In this document: positions 45,125 to 54,150 of the stretch, one piece after another
Position numbering within the stretch: the stretch's first letter is position 1
How the letters are laid out: the number at the start of each line of letters is the position of its first letter
Translations under genes and position numbers: made by a program
NCBI RefSeq assembly: GCF_006384975.1
Contig: NZ_CP021645.1
Span: forward strand, 62,001-126,000
Direction of reading: 5' to 3'
Length of the DNA stretch: 64,000 nt
Source of the DNA: Pseudomonas oryzihabitans
Lineage (GTDB): Bacteria > Pseudomonadota > Gammaproteobacteria > Pseudomonadales > Pseudomonadaceae
Notes under the pieces: generated by a model
The model's input: only the letters and a program-made list of their open reading frames with translations
Told to the model about the DNA's origin: nothing
Database searches by the model: none

Positions 45125-47272
45125 ATGACGCGTAGTCTGTTCAGTTCCTCTTGGCACAGCGTTGCCGATCTGCGACCACGCCTGGCGGCTCAGGCGCGGA
45201 TCGAGCGTCATCTGTATCGCAACCAGGTCTGGTATGTGGTGCAGGACCAGAGTGGTGGTCGCTATCACCGGTTGTCACCTGCGGCCTACGCCCTGGTTCG
45301 AGGCATGGACGGTTCGCGCACGGTCCAGGCGTTGTGGGAACAAGCCAATGCCGCCGGTACAGGTGATGACTGCACGCAGAACGAGATCGTGGACCTGCTG
45401 GTGCAACTGCATGGCGCCGACCTGCTACAGGGCGATACCAGCCCGGACTCCTGGGCGCTGCTCGAGCGCTACAAGCAGAAGCGCCGGATGACCTGGAAGC
45501 AGTACCTGCTCAACCCGATGAGCTTGAAGCTGCCCCTGGTGGATCCGCACGAGTTCCTGGACAGCTGGGCGCCACGTCTGGCTTGGTGCTTCGGGCGCCT
45601 GGGGCTTGCACTGTGGCTGGCGGTGGTACTACCTGCCTTGGTGCTGGCCGGGCAGCACTGGAGCGAGCTGACCCATAATCTGTCGGAGCAGGTGCTGTCG
45701 TCGAGCAACCTGCTGGTGATGGTGCTGGTCTTCCCGATCGTGAAGCTGCTGCACGAGCTTGGCCATGCGTTCGCGGTGCGGGTATGGGGTGGCACGGTGC
45801 GCGAAGCGGGCGTGATGCTGCTGGTCTTCGCACCGGTACCCTATGTCAACGCCTCGGCGTCGGCGGCATTTCCCTCCAAATGGCGGCGAGCCGTGGTAGC
45901 GGCCGCCGGCATGCTGGTGGAGGTGTTCATCGCTGCCTTGGCGCTGTATGCCTGGTTGCTGGTCGAGCCAGGCGTGGCGCGCGCCGTAGCCTACAACGTG
46001 ATGGTGGTGGCGGGTGTCTCGACCCTGGTGGTCAACGGCAATCCACTGCTGCGCTATGACGCCTATTACATACTCTGCGATCTCATCGAGATCCCCAATC
46101 TAGCTCAGCGTGGTCAGAAGTACCTGACGTACCTGTGGGATCGCTACGTGTTCGGCGCCCATGACGTGCAGGCGCCGCAAGAGACGGCCAGTGAGAAGCG
46201 CTGGCTGTTCTGCTATACACCGCTGGCCTGGTGCTACCGGGTGTTCGTCACGCTGTCGATCATCCTTTTCGTATCTGGAGAGTTCTTCATCTTTGGCACC
46301 TTGATCGCCCTGTGGGGGCTGGTGACCTTGATCGGAGTACCACTTTGGAAGGCCTGGCGGCATGTGACCCGTAGCCCGGGGTTGCAACGTCGCAGGGCTC
46401 AGGCCGTGCGTTTGAGCCTGGCTTTGATAGCCGGGGTCGCGGCGCTGGCCTTTATCGTGCCGATGCCGCTATACACCCGTGCAGAGGGCGTGGTGTGGTT
46501 GCCTGATCAGTCCATCGTGCGGGCCGGCGGTGATGGGTTCTTCGTGAGTTGGTATGTTCAGCCGGGCTCTCGAGTGAGCAAGGGCGACCTCTTGTTCGAG
46601 CAGGAGGACCGCTCGCTCGCGACCGAAATCGAGGTGGCGCGTGCCAAGGTGGACGAGGCCCAGGCGCGTTTCCTAGGGGAGGCGTTCACCGATCCGGTCA
46701 AGGCGCGCGTGAGCGAGCGCCAGTTGCAGCAGGAGCAGGCGATACTGGCCAAGCTCGAGGAGCGGGCAGGGCGCCTGCTGGGCCGAGCACAGACCGACGG
46801 GGTTCTGGCTGCCGCGCAAGCGCAAGACTTACCGGCACGTTATCTGAAGAAGGGCGAGGTGATTGGTCATGTTCTCGCCAAGGACGCCTTGGTCGCCCGT
46901 ACGGTGGTATCGCAGGACGACATCCATCTGGTTCGCGCCTATTTTCAGGGCGCCGAACTGCGCCTGGCCGACAGCATCCGGCATGCCGCGTCGGTGGCGC
47001 TGATCCGCCCACCTGCGGGTGGGGTCGATGAATTGCCGACGCCCGCGCTGGGCTTGTCGGGGGGCGGAAGGATTCCAACGCTGCCCAGTGATCCAAACGG
47101 CGTTAAGACAGTAGAGCGTGTTTTCATGGTGGATCTTGCTCTGCCCGCGGATCTTCCTCCGGCAGCGTTCGGCGAGCGCGTCTATGCCCGCTTCGACCAT
47201 GGCTGGGAGCCATTGGCCTGGCAGGGGCTACGTCGCCTCCGGCAACTGTTCCTGGGGCGATTCGGTGTCTGA
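45125..47272 (+). CDS. M50 site-2 protease-HlyD fusion with PqqD-like N-terminus
   Basis: Protein of 715 residues. The N-terminus (about 15-100; WYVVQDQSGGRYHRLSPAAY, then DGSRTVQALWEQA) looks like a PqqD-like winged-helix recognition domain. A multi-pass membrane region follows, containing the site-2 protease residues His210-Glu211-x-x-His214 (HELGH) and N306-P307 with D312 (NGNPLLRYD). After two or three more membrane helices the C-terminus (about 435-705) is a HlyD adaptor with a lipoyl-like half (VRAGGDGFFVSWYVQPGSRV) and a hairpin. M50 enzymes cut substrates inside the membrane; fusion to an adaptor suggests it forms the inner-membrane base of the exporter and perhaps releases or matures the exoprotein. 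The PqqD-like part may recognise a leader such as the LEPR-XLL region. The stop overlaps the next gene's GTG by eight bases. Confidence 0.88.
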   Translation: MTRSLFSSSWHSVADLRPRLAAQARIERHLYRNQVWYVVQDQSGGRYHRLSPAAYALVRGMDGSRTVQALWEQANAAGTGDDCTQNEIVDLLVQLHGADLLQGDTSPDSWALLERYKQKRRMTWKQYLLNPMSLKLPLVDPHEFLDSWAPRLAWCFGRLGLALWLAVVLPALVLAGQHWSELTHNLSEQVLSSSNLLVMVLVFPIVKLLHELGHAFAVRVWGGTVREAGVMLLVFAPVPYVNASASAAFPSKWRRAVVAAAGMLVEVFIAALALYAWLLVEPGVARAVAYNVMVVAGVSTLVVNGNPLLRYDAYYILCDLIEIPNLAQRGQKYLTYLWDRYVFGAHDVQAPQETASEKRWLFCYTPLAWCYRVFVTLSIILFVSGEFFIFGTLIALWGLVTLIGVPLWKAWRHVTRSPGLQRRRAQAVRLSLALIAGVAALAFIVPMPLYTRAEGVVWLPDQSIVRAGGDGFFVSWYVQPGSRVSKGDLLFEQEDRSLATEIEVARAKVDEAQARFLGEAFTDPVKARVSERQLQQEQAILAKLEERAGRLLGRAQTDGVLAAAQAQDLPARYLKKGEVIGHVLAKDALVARTVVSQDDIHLVRAYFQGAELRLADSIRHAASVALIRPPAGGVDELPTPALGLSGGGRIPTLPSDPNGVKTVERVFMVDLALPADLPPAAFGERVYARFDHGWEPLAWQGLRRLRQLFLGRFGV

Positions 47273-49253
47273 CGCCCGTGCCTTGCTGATCGGCCGTGGC
47301 ATCGAGGTCGCCGACGGTGCGTACCTTGAGCGTGCCGAGCGGCCGGTGCACGCGGTGGAGGAGTGGCTGCGTGCCCGCATGACGTTGTTCGGCGGTTCGG
47401 TTCGTCAGGCGCGCCGCTTCGTGCGGAAGGTAAATGCCCTGGAGGCGCAGGTACAGACGCAGGACGACGATGGCCTGCGCGCCAAGATGCGAGAGGTTGC
47501 CGCTCGCCTGCAGATACAAGGGCTGCAAGAGGAGTGGGTGGCGCAGTCTTTCGCCCTGGTGCGCGAGGCGTCACGCCGCATCCTGGGCATGCGTCATCAC
47601 GATGTGCAATTGATGGGCTCCTGGGTGTTGCTGCAGGGGCGGATTGCCGAAATGGCGACCGGTGAGGGCAAGACGCTGGCCGCCACCCTAGCGGTTTGCA
47701 CCGCTGCGGCTGCCGGCGCCGCCGTGCATGTGGTGACGGTCAACGACTACCTCGCTGAGCGGGATGCCGAAGACAATGCACCGCTTTATGCCTTCTTCGG
47801 TCTGAGCCTGGGCGTGGTGAAGCAGGATATGCCCGTCGACGAGCGTCGCCAGCAGTACGCCTGCGATGTGGTCTATGTGTCGAACAAGGAGCTGACCTTC
47901 GACTATCTCAAGGATCGCATCGCCCTGGGCGATATTTCCGCTGCCCAGCTCAAGCTGCGCCGTTTGCGCGGGGGCGTGACCGCTTCGGATTCACTGCTCA
48001 GAGGGTTGCACTTGGCGATAGTGGATGAAGCGGATAGCGTCCTGATCGACGAGGCGCGTACGCCCCTGATCATTTCCGAGACCTTGCCGGACGATCTGGA
48101 TGAGGCTGTCTACCACGAAGCGCTCGAACTCGCCGGACGTCTGGATAAGGACCTCCACTATATTCACGGACGCGATCGTGATATCTGGCTCACGCCCGCC
48201 GGGGAAGCTGAAACGGCACGACTGGTGGCAGGGAAGGAGGGTGTCTGGCGGTCGTCCCTTTGGCAGAAGGAGCTGTTAGGAAAGGCGTTGTCCGCCCTGC
48301 ATCTGTTCCATCGCGACCAGCACTACATCCTTGCCGAGGACAAGGTGCAAATCGTCGACGAATCCACGGGCCGGGTGATGCCCGACCGCACCTGGGAGCG
48401 CGGACTCCACCAGATGATCGAGGCCAAGGAAGGCTGCGAGATATCTGGGCAGCGACGCACCTTGTCGCAGATCACCTACCAGCGTTTCTTCAGCCGTTAT
48501 CTGCTGCTAGGGGGAATGACCGGTACGGCCAGGGAGGTGGAGCCGGAGTTGAAGCGGGTTTACGACCTCTCGGTCACCCGAATTCCAACGCATAAGGCAC
48601 CTCGGCGGAGGCGTTTGCAGGACCGCGTATTCCATACTTCGGAAGAACGCTGGGCGGCCGTAGCGGACAGGGCGCGGGAAGTGGCGGAGCAGGGGCGAGC
48701 AGTACTTATCGGCACGCGCTCGGTGGAAGCCTCGGAACATCTGGGCAAGCTATTCGATGAGCAGGGCACGGCGCATAGGGTGCTCAATGCGCGCCAGGAC
48801 GACAACGAAGCAGAGGCGGTGGCGCAAGCAGGTCAGCCAGGGCGGATTACGGTGGCTACCAACATGGCCGGCCGTGGCACCGACATCAAATTGGCAGCGG
48901 CGGTTGAGCACGCTGGTGGCCTGCATGTGATTCTCACCGAGTTCCACGAAAGCGCCCGGGTAGACCGGCAGTTGTTTGGGCGTTCTGCGCGACAGGGCAA
49001 CCCCGGCTCCGTGGAAGCCATCGTGAGCCTGGAGGACGAGTTGTTCCAGCGCTTCGTCCCGAGTTGGTTACGTGCCCTCCTGGGCGTCCGGCTGAACGCC
49101 GGCGTCCAGCCGAACAGTGGCTTTTTCCGCTCTGTAGTGACATTCGCGCAATCCAGCGCGGAGGCTCGTGATCGGCGTATCCGCTCGGACACTCTCCGAC
49201 GCGACCGACAATGGCTACGGGCATTGGGCTTTGTTGGTAAGCATAAGAAATAA
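47265..49253 (+). CDS. Short SecA-like motor ATPase (accessory SecA)
   Basis: About 662 residues, against about 900 for housekeeping SecA. DEAD-motor parts are intact: MATGEGKT (about 130-137), a DEADSVLIDEARTP block (about 254), a shortened PPXD-like insert, SRYLLLGGMTGTA, NMAGRGTDI (about 533) and GRSARQG (about 572; the common form is GRxGRQG). After LEDELFQRF only about 65 basic residues remain, so the full helical wing/scaffold and the zinc-binding tail of SecA are missing. The GTG at 47265 is chosen because an upstream ATG at 47118 would bury 150 bases in the M50 gene and give an unrelated leader. As the last gene of the exporter operon it probably powers threading of the giant protein in place of an ABC ATPase; that is inference. 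Confidence 0.88.
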   Translation: MSDARALLIGRGIEVADGAYLERAERPVHAVEEWLRARMTLFGGSVRQARRFVRKVNALEAQVQTQDDDGLRAKMREVAARLQIQGLQEEWVAQSFALVREASRRILGMRHHDVQLMGSWVLLQGRIAEMATGEGKTLAATLAVCTAAAAGAAVHVVTVNDYLAERDAEDNAPLYAFFGLSLGVVKQDMPVDERRQQYACDVVYVSNKELTFDYLKDRIALGDISAAQLKLRRLRGGVTASDSLLRGLHLAIVDEADSVLIDEARTPLIISETLPDDLDEAVYHEALELAGRLDKDLHYIHGRDRDIWLTPAGEAETARLVAGKEGVWRSSLWQKELLGKALSALHLFHRDQHYILAEDKVQIVDESTGRVMPDRTWERGLHQMIEAKEGCEISGQRRTLSQITYQRFFSRYLLLGGMTGTAREVEPELKRVYDLSVTRIPTHKAPRRRRLQDRVFHTSEERWAAVADRAREVAEQGRAVLIGTRSVEASEHLGKLFDEQGTAHRVLNARQDDNEAEAVAQAGQPGRITVATNMAGRGTDIKLAAAVEHAGGLHVILTEFHESARVDRQLFGRSARQGNPGSVEAIVSLEDELFQRFVPSWLRALLGVRLNAGVQPNSGFFRSVVTFAQSSAEARDRRIRSDTLRRDRQWLRALGFVGKHKK

Positions 49254-49631
49254 TCAGAGGTGTCATTGCCCCCGCGTCAGGCGACCTCGTACTTGGCTGG
49301 GCTTTATGCCTTTTGTACGACACCTATACCTATCAAGGCTTTGGACGGATATTTCCTGGATGAACGTCACTGGCTTCGAGTCGCCCAGCTCAGAGAGTTC
49401 CGGTCGTAACGCTGGCTTATCAAGATGTTCAAGTCGGCGTGTTCCTCTGGCTCAATGGAGCGATGTGGCGTTCTGGCCCTGGGGTACCAATCCCTTCCGA
49501 CGATTGACAGCCTGCTACTCACTGACCACCATCCCTAGCCAGCGGCAAGTTAGTGATGGGCAACCATCCCAAGCGCCATACGCCCTTCCTCGACCGCAAC
49601 AGTGAGTGCCGGTCAGCCTTGAATCAGGACG
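49254..49631. other. Intergenic region between the SecA-like and helicase-PLD genes
   Basis: About 378 bases with no convincing gene. A short frame reading KALDGYFLDERHWLRVAQL up to a stop near 49410 has a coding-like look and could be the tail of a lost gene, but I cannot name it. The promoter of the helicase gene should lie here; no clear -35/-10 pair was identified. Confidence 0.4.
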
Positions 49632-52600
49632 ATGAACGACTACGCGTTGAAGCTCGCCAGCTACTGGCGCAACTCCCTGGCTGATGCCGAGAATGGCAAT
49701 GGCGCCCTGGATACCAAGCAAGCCGACAAGCTCTTCAAGCTCCCGAATGAACAAGTATCGAGTGGGTGCCTTCCGGTCGAGCTCAGCGAAGCCCTGTTCA
49801 CTGGCGAGGCGGTCGAGGTCTCCACGGTAGCGGTTACCTTGCGTCCGCTGGTGTACCACGCCAGGTTGGAGCACGGTAAGCCGCGCAAGGGAATGCCGGC
49901 CGTGGTCACACCTCTGGTCTGCGGCATGCTGCTTGCCCGGGATGGGCGCCTATACCCAACCTCGCAGGTGCTGGTACCCCGCGACATTCTCGAGCCGCTG
50001 GATCAGGACAATTTCACCATCGGCAGCCAGGCTGATCTGGACGCCTTCCTGTCCATAGAGACGGTCCCCTGTTTTGCTCCACCTGATGAAAGCGAGACGG
50101 TGAGCGAAGAGGAGTATCACAGGCAATGGCGTGCCTACCTGCAATTCTGCTGGAAGATGCTGTGCACGGTCAGCAAGGGCTGGGAACCTGAGCAAGACAG
50201 CCTGATGCGTGCCAGTCATGGTTTGTTGTTCAAGGAAGACAAACCGGATGGCTTCAGCCAGAACATCGTGCGTCTCTACGATTACCTGCGTCATGAAAAA
50301 CCCGAGGCACCGCTGTTCGAGCGGTTCGCCCAGCCTGAACCCAGCCCAGACGAACCTTGTCTGCCGCCTCACAGCGGCTTTGCCCTGCGCCTCGCTCATG
50401 CGGGCGATCGATACGCCCTCGCACCGGCCCAGCGTGATGCCCTGGCTCATCTGCTGATAGGCGAGACGGGTGAGGTACTTGCGGTAAATGGTCCGCCGGG
50501 CACGGGCAAGACCACCTTGGTGTTGTCCGTAGTGGCCTCGCTCTGGGCTCAGGCGGCGCTGGCAGGAGGCGACCCACCGGTGATCGTCGCCAGCTCCACC
50601 AACAACCAGGCGGTCACCAACATCATTGCCGCGTTCGGCAAGGACTTCGCGCAGGGGAGTGGCCCCTTGGCTGGACGCTGGTTGCCAGACCTGTACAGCT
50701 TCGGTGCCTACTTCCCCAAGGCCTCGGCCGAAAAGGAGCTATCGAGCAGCTATCAGACCCAGAGCTTTCTCACTGGATTGGAGTCGCAAGACTATCTGGA
50801 CCGTGCCCAGGCTGCTTATCTGGCCAAAGCCGTCGAGGCCTTTCCCGAGGAGCCATCCCCCAGCGTGCTCGGCACCGTCGAGCGACTACGACAGCAGATC
50901 CAGCATCGACAACGACAACTGGCTGACATCGAACAGGCATGGTCCGTTTTGGTCGCTGCCCGTGAGAGCGTCGCGCTGCAGCTAGGGGCAGATCCCCTGG
51001 CGGCCCTAGCGGAGCGTCAACGCGTTTGCGAGGAGCAGGGACGCCTGCTGGCCAGCGCACAGCAGCAGCTGAAGGCTTTCCGCCATTACCTGGCCCATGA
51101 GTCGCTGTTCTACAGCCTGTTCGGTTGGATCGGGGCAGTGGCGGCCAAGCGCCTACGCTTGGCCAAGCTGCACCTTGGCGACGCCGGCCCGGTGTTGCAA
51201 AGCGCTTCGAGCGTTAGCGAGATAGAAAAACACCTGGAGGCTGCCGAAGCTAGCGCTCGTGAAGCCTTCGAGGCGCGAGAAGTGCAGGTGCGACTTGGCG
51301 TGCAGTTGCTGGAGGCCGAGCAGAGGGCGTTGGTGGGCTGGCAGGGAGTGATCGCGGTACTGGCCACGCCGGGCGACAAACCCGCTGCACAGGTTACCCT
51401 TGCCGAGTGTGATGCTCAGGCCGATACCACCCTGCGCTTCGAGATATTCCTGCTGGCTACCCACTATTGGGAGGGCCGCTGGCTGATGGAGGTTGCCGAA
51501 ACGCTGCCTACCCTTCTCAAGAACCGCAGCAAGAACGGCGCCAAGACCATAGCTGGCAATTGGCGGCGCTGGATGAAGTTGACGCCCTGCGTGGTCGCTA
51601 CCTTCTTCCGGTTGCCCAAGGAGCTGCTTTGCAGCCGCTACGAGGAAGGTAGCTTCGTCGAGGACTACCTAACCGACTTCATCGACCTGCTGATCGTCGA
51701 CGAGGCTGGCCAGGTGCTGCCGGAAGTGGCCGCGCCGTCGTTCGCTCTTGCCAGGCAGGCGCTAGTGATCGGCGACACTCAGCAGATTGAGCCCATCTGG
51801 TCGATCCCCGCCAAGGTCGATATTGGCAATCTGGCTAACGTGGGGCTGGTTGCACGTGACCGGGTAAAACAGGACTACGCCGCCTTCAGCAAGGGTGGGC
51901 GCAGTTCAGCGAGCGGCAGCGTAATGGCCATTGCCCAGTCCGCAAGTCGCTACCATTATGACCCGGACTTGGCCCGCGGCATGTATCTGTACGAGCACCG
52001 GCGCTGCTATGACTCGATCATCGCCTTCTGCAACGCCCTTTGCTACAAGGGCAAACTGCAACCCTGTCGTGGGCAGAAGCCGGAAGGTGGATTGCCTGGG
52101 CTAGGCTATCTGCACGTCGATGGGCGGTGCCGGCAGAGCGGTAACGGCAGCCGGGAGAACCTGCTCGAAGCCCAAACCATCGCGGCTTGGATCCAGGCCC
52201 ACGAAGCTGAATTGAGGGCGCGCTACGACGACCGACCGCTATCCGAGATCCTGGGGGTGATCACGCCCTTCGGCGCTCAGTCCGCGGCCATCGTACAGGC
52301 CTGTGCGGCGTTGGGTATCCGCGCCGGCAAGGGCGCCGGTGAGATCACCGTGGGGACGGTGCATTCGTTCCAGGGTGCGGAGCGTCCAGTAGTGATCTTC
52401 TCTGCGGTGTACTCCAAGCACGATGATGGCGCCTTTATCGATCGTCGGGACAGCATGCTCAACGTGGCGGTTTCCCGGGCCAAGGATAGTTTTCTGTTGT
52501 TCGGCGACATGGATCTGATTGGCCAGGTACCGGCCAGCAAACCGCGTGGCTTGCTGGCGCGCTTCCTGCTGGAAGATCCGGCGAGCGAGCTGCAGTTCAC

Positions 52601-53129
52601 CTATCAAGCCAGGCAGGACTTGGCTGCCGGGCTCAGCCATCTGCACGAATGGGCGGACCACGATGCCTTTCTCAAGCAAACGCTGCGGACGGCGCGCCAG
52701 CAAGTCCAAATAGTCACGCCCTGGGTGCGTCTGCATTGCCTGCGGAGCACCGGCGCCTTGGCGCAAATGGGCGAAACGGTGCAGCGGGGCGTGCAGGTCG
52801 AGGTCTATACGGACCTGCTCCTGAATACTGAACCGTCCTTTTCGATGCCTGAAGGAAAGCCGGAAAAGGTGGCGCAGTTCAAGGCGGCCCTAGCCGAGAT
52901 GGCGGCACAGGACATCCAGGTATGGGTCGTGAGGAAGGTGCACAGCAAGCTGTTGATGGCCGACCAAGAGTTGTTGTGCGTCGGCTCGTTCAACTGGCTA
53001 AGCGCTCAGCGCGAGGGTGATTTCGTGCGCCACGAAACTTCCATGGTCTACCGAGGCGCTGCTGTGCAGGATGAGATCGAGGTGAACCGTAGCAGCCTCG
53101 CGGCGCGGGTAACGACCTTTACCCCTTAG
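49632..53129 (+). CDS. mkoC: SF1 (UPF1-like) helicase fused to PLD nuclease; type II Mokosh defence candidate
   Basis: Protein of 1165 residues. Helicase motifs: Walker A GPPGTGKTT at about 287; motif II LLIVDEAGQVLPE with Asp690; motif III IGDTQQIEPIW; late motifs TVGTVHSFQGAERPVVIFSA and MLNVAVSRAKDSFLLFGD. A charged, Glu/Ala/Gln-rich stretch, likely a coiled coil, fills about 395-620 between motifs I and II. The C-terminus (about 1010-1165) is a phospholipase-D-type domain with one HKD motif, H1104-S-K1106 and D1111, followed by GSFNWL. One HKD per chain means it should act as a dimer. A COG1112-type helicase fused to PLD is the described form of type II Mokosh. It stands alone, with hairpins after the stop. 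Other helicase-PLD proteins of unknown role are an alternative. Confidence 0.8.
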   Translation: MNDYALKLASYWRNSLADAENGNGALDTKQADKLFKLPNEQVSSGCLPVELSEALFTGEAVEVSTVAVTLRPLVYHARLEHGKPRKGMPAVVTPLVCGMLLARDGRLYPTSQVLVPRDILEPLDQDNFTIGSQADLDAFLSIETVPCFAPPDESETVSEEEYHRQWRAYLQFCWKMLCTVSKGWEPEQDSLMRASHGLLFKEDKPDGFSQNIVRLYDYLRHEKPEAPLFERFAQPEPSPDEPCLPPHSGFALRLAHAGDRYALAPAQRDALAHLLIGETGEVLAVNGPPGTGKTTLVLSVVASLWAQAALAGGDPPVIVASSTNNQAVTNIIAAFGKDFAQGSGPLAGRWLPDLYSFGAYFPKASAEKELSSSYQTQSFLTGLESQDYLDRAQAAYLAKAVEAFPEEPSPSVLGTVERLRQQIQHRQRQLADIEQAWSVLVAARESVALQLGADPLAALAERQRVCEEQGRLLASAQQQLKAFRHYLAHESLFYSLFGWIGAVAAKRLRLAKLHLGDAGPVLQSASSVSEIEKHLEAAEASAREAFEAREVQVRLGVQLLEAEQRALVGWQGVIAVLATPGDKPAAQVTLAECDAQADTTLRFEIFLLATHYWEGRWLMEVAETLPTLLKNRSKNGAKTIAGNWRRWMKLTPCVVATFFRLPKELLCSRYEEGSFVEDYLTDFIDLLIVDEAGQVLPEVAAPSFALARQALVIGDTQQIEPIWSIPAKVDIGNLANVGLVARDRVKQDYAAFSKGGRSSASGSVMAIAQSASRYHYDPDLARGMYLYEHRRCYDSIIAFCNALCYKGKLQPCRGQKPEGGLPGLGYLHVDGRCRQSGNGSRENLLEAQTIAAWIQAHEAELRARYDDRPLSEILGVITPFGAQSAAIVQACAALGIRAGKGAGEITVGTVHSFQGAERPVVIFSAVYSKHDDGAFIDRRDSMLNVAVSRAKDSFLLFGDMDLIGQVPASKPRGLLARFLLEDPASELQFTYQARQDLAAGLSHLHEWADHDAFLKQTLRTARQQVQIVTPWVRLHCLRSTGALAQMGETVQRGVQVEVYTDLLLNTEPSFSMPEGKPEKVAQFKAALAEMAAQDIQVWVVRKVHSKLLMADQELLCVGSFNWLSAQREGDFVRHETSMVYRGAAVQDEIEVNRSSLAARVTTFTP

Positions 53130-53174
53130 GAGACCTTGGCTTGCTGTGAGAGCAGGTGCGTGCTAACAGGTACA

Positions 53175-53213
53175 AGATGTCGTGGCGACGTTGTCACTAT
53201 CGCCACGACATCT
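53175..53213. terminator. Perfect 14-bp stem hairpin between convergent genes
   Basis: AGATGTCGTGGCGA at 53175-53188 pairs without mismatch with TCGCCACGACATCT at 53200-53213 around an 11-base loop. It lies 46 bases after the helicase-PLD stop. No T-run follows, so it is not a textbook intrinsic terminator; it may still end transcription or protect the mRNA end. Confidence 0.65.
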
Positions 53214-53233
53214 AGAGCGGGTTCATGCCTGAT

Positions 53234-53264
53234 AGCCAAGCACCCTTGCTAAGGGGGCTTGGCT
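53234..53264. terminator. Second hairpin, in front of the deoR stop
   Basis: AGCCAAG (53234-53240) pairs with CTTGGCT (53258-53264), and inside it CCCTT pairs with AAGGG around GCT. It has a strong G+C core and lies between the ends of two convergent genes, so it could act as a bidirectional terminator. Confidence 0.6.
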
Positions 53265-53333
53265 GTGTGGATAGGGTGTGTCTGCTCTGGCTATCCTGTA
53301 TGGAGCAGGGCCTAGGTTATCCCAGCTGTCGCG

Positions 53334-54095
53334 TCAGCATACGCTTTCCACACGCACCAATCCCTGCTGCCTGAACGACATCAAAACCTCACCCGCCGTC
53401 GCATCGGTAATCAACGTCCAGTCCGTCTTTAGGGGCGTCCAGTGTTGCTGGCGATCGCGCCCCAGCTTGGTCGAGTCGGCGAGGACGAAGACCTCGGCGG
53501 CCTGCTGGATCATCAGCTCTTTTAGATAGGCCTGCTCAGGGCTGGCTTCGCAGAGGCCGCGGCCGGCGACCACGCCGTCGGCGCTGAGGAAGACTTTGTC
53601 GGCTGACAGGCGCTCCAGCATGGTGAAGGCGGCTGGGCCGAAGGTGGACATGCTGCCGGGACGCAGGTCGCCGCCGAGGAGGGTGACGTGGCCTTCCGGC
53701 AGGTCACGCAGCAGGGGGGCCGCCAGCAGATTGTTGGTGATGACATGCAGGCCGCGTCTTTCGCTGAGCAGCTTGGCCAGGGCCGCGGTGGTGGTGCCGC
53801 CGTCCAGCAACAGGGTGTCGTGATCCCTGATATGGGCGAGGGCGGCGCGGGCGAGGAGGGCTTTCTCCGGCCCGGACTGGCTGCTGCGTTGCTCCAGCGA
53901 GGGCTCGGGTTCACGGGTGCCGATATGGGTCGCGCCGCCGTAGGTGCGCAGGATCTGGCCTTCCTCGGCCAGCGCCGTGAGGTCGCGGCGGACCGTGGCT
54001 TCCGACACTTCTAGATGCCGGCAGAGGGTTTCGACGTTGGTGTGACCGGCCAGGACCAGTTCGAGGATGGCTTGGCGACGTTTGGCGACCTTCAT
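53334..54095 (-). CDS. DeoR-family transcriptional regulator
   Basis: Protein of 253 residues, the standard DeoR length. The N-terminus is a winged helix (RRQAILELVLAG, then VSEATVRRDLTALAEEGQI and R-T-Y-G-G), and the C-terminus is the sugar-phosphate sensing domain with LLLDGGTTTAALAKLL and KVFLSADGV. Members usually repress sugar catabolic operons and let go when a phosphorylated intermediate binds. It is the last gene of an eight-gene minus-strand cluster for sugar-acid use and most likely controls it, perhaps through the TTGATC palindromes upstream of the first gene. The gap to the preceding SDR gene is 55 bases. Confidence 0.9.
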   Translation of the reverse strand: MKVAKRRQAILELVLAGHTNVETLCRHLEVSEATVRRDLTALAEEGQILRTYGGATHIGTREPEPSLEQRSSQSGPEKALLARAALAHIRDHDTLLLDGGTTTAALAKLLSERRGLHVITNNLLAAPLLRDLPEGHVTLLGGDLRPGSMSTFGPAAFTMLERLSADKVFLSADGVVAGRGLCEASPEQAYLKELMIQQAAEVFVLADSTKLGRDRQQHWTPLKTDWTLITDATAGEVLMSFRQQGLVRVESVC

Positions 54096-54150
54096 GAGCG
54101 TTCCAGCGAGAGAGACGGCGCTACTGTAGCGCAGTAGCGCCTCATCTTTC

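Noticed and set aside
47118..47264. ATG at 47118 as the start of the SecA-like protein
   Set aside because: It lies 150 bases inside the M50-HlyD gene, gives an N-terminal leader unlike SecA, and the GTG at 47265 fits the overlap pattern of the operon better.
41885..49253. Classical type I secretion system
   Set aside because: TolC and HlyD proteins are present, but no ABC transporter with Walker/LSGGQ motifs occurs in the window, and the giant protein shows no run of GGxGxD RTX repeats.
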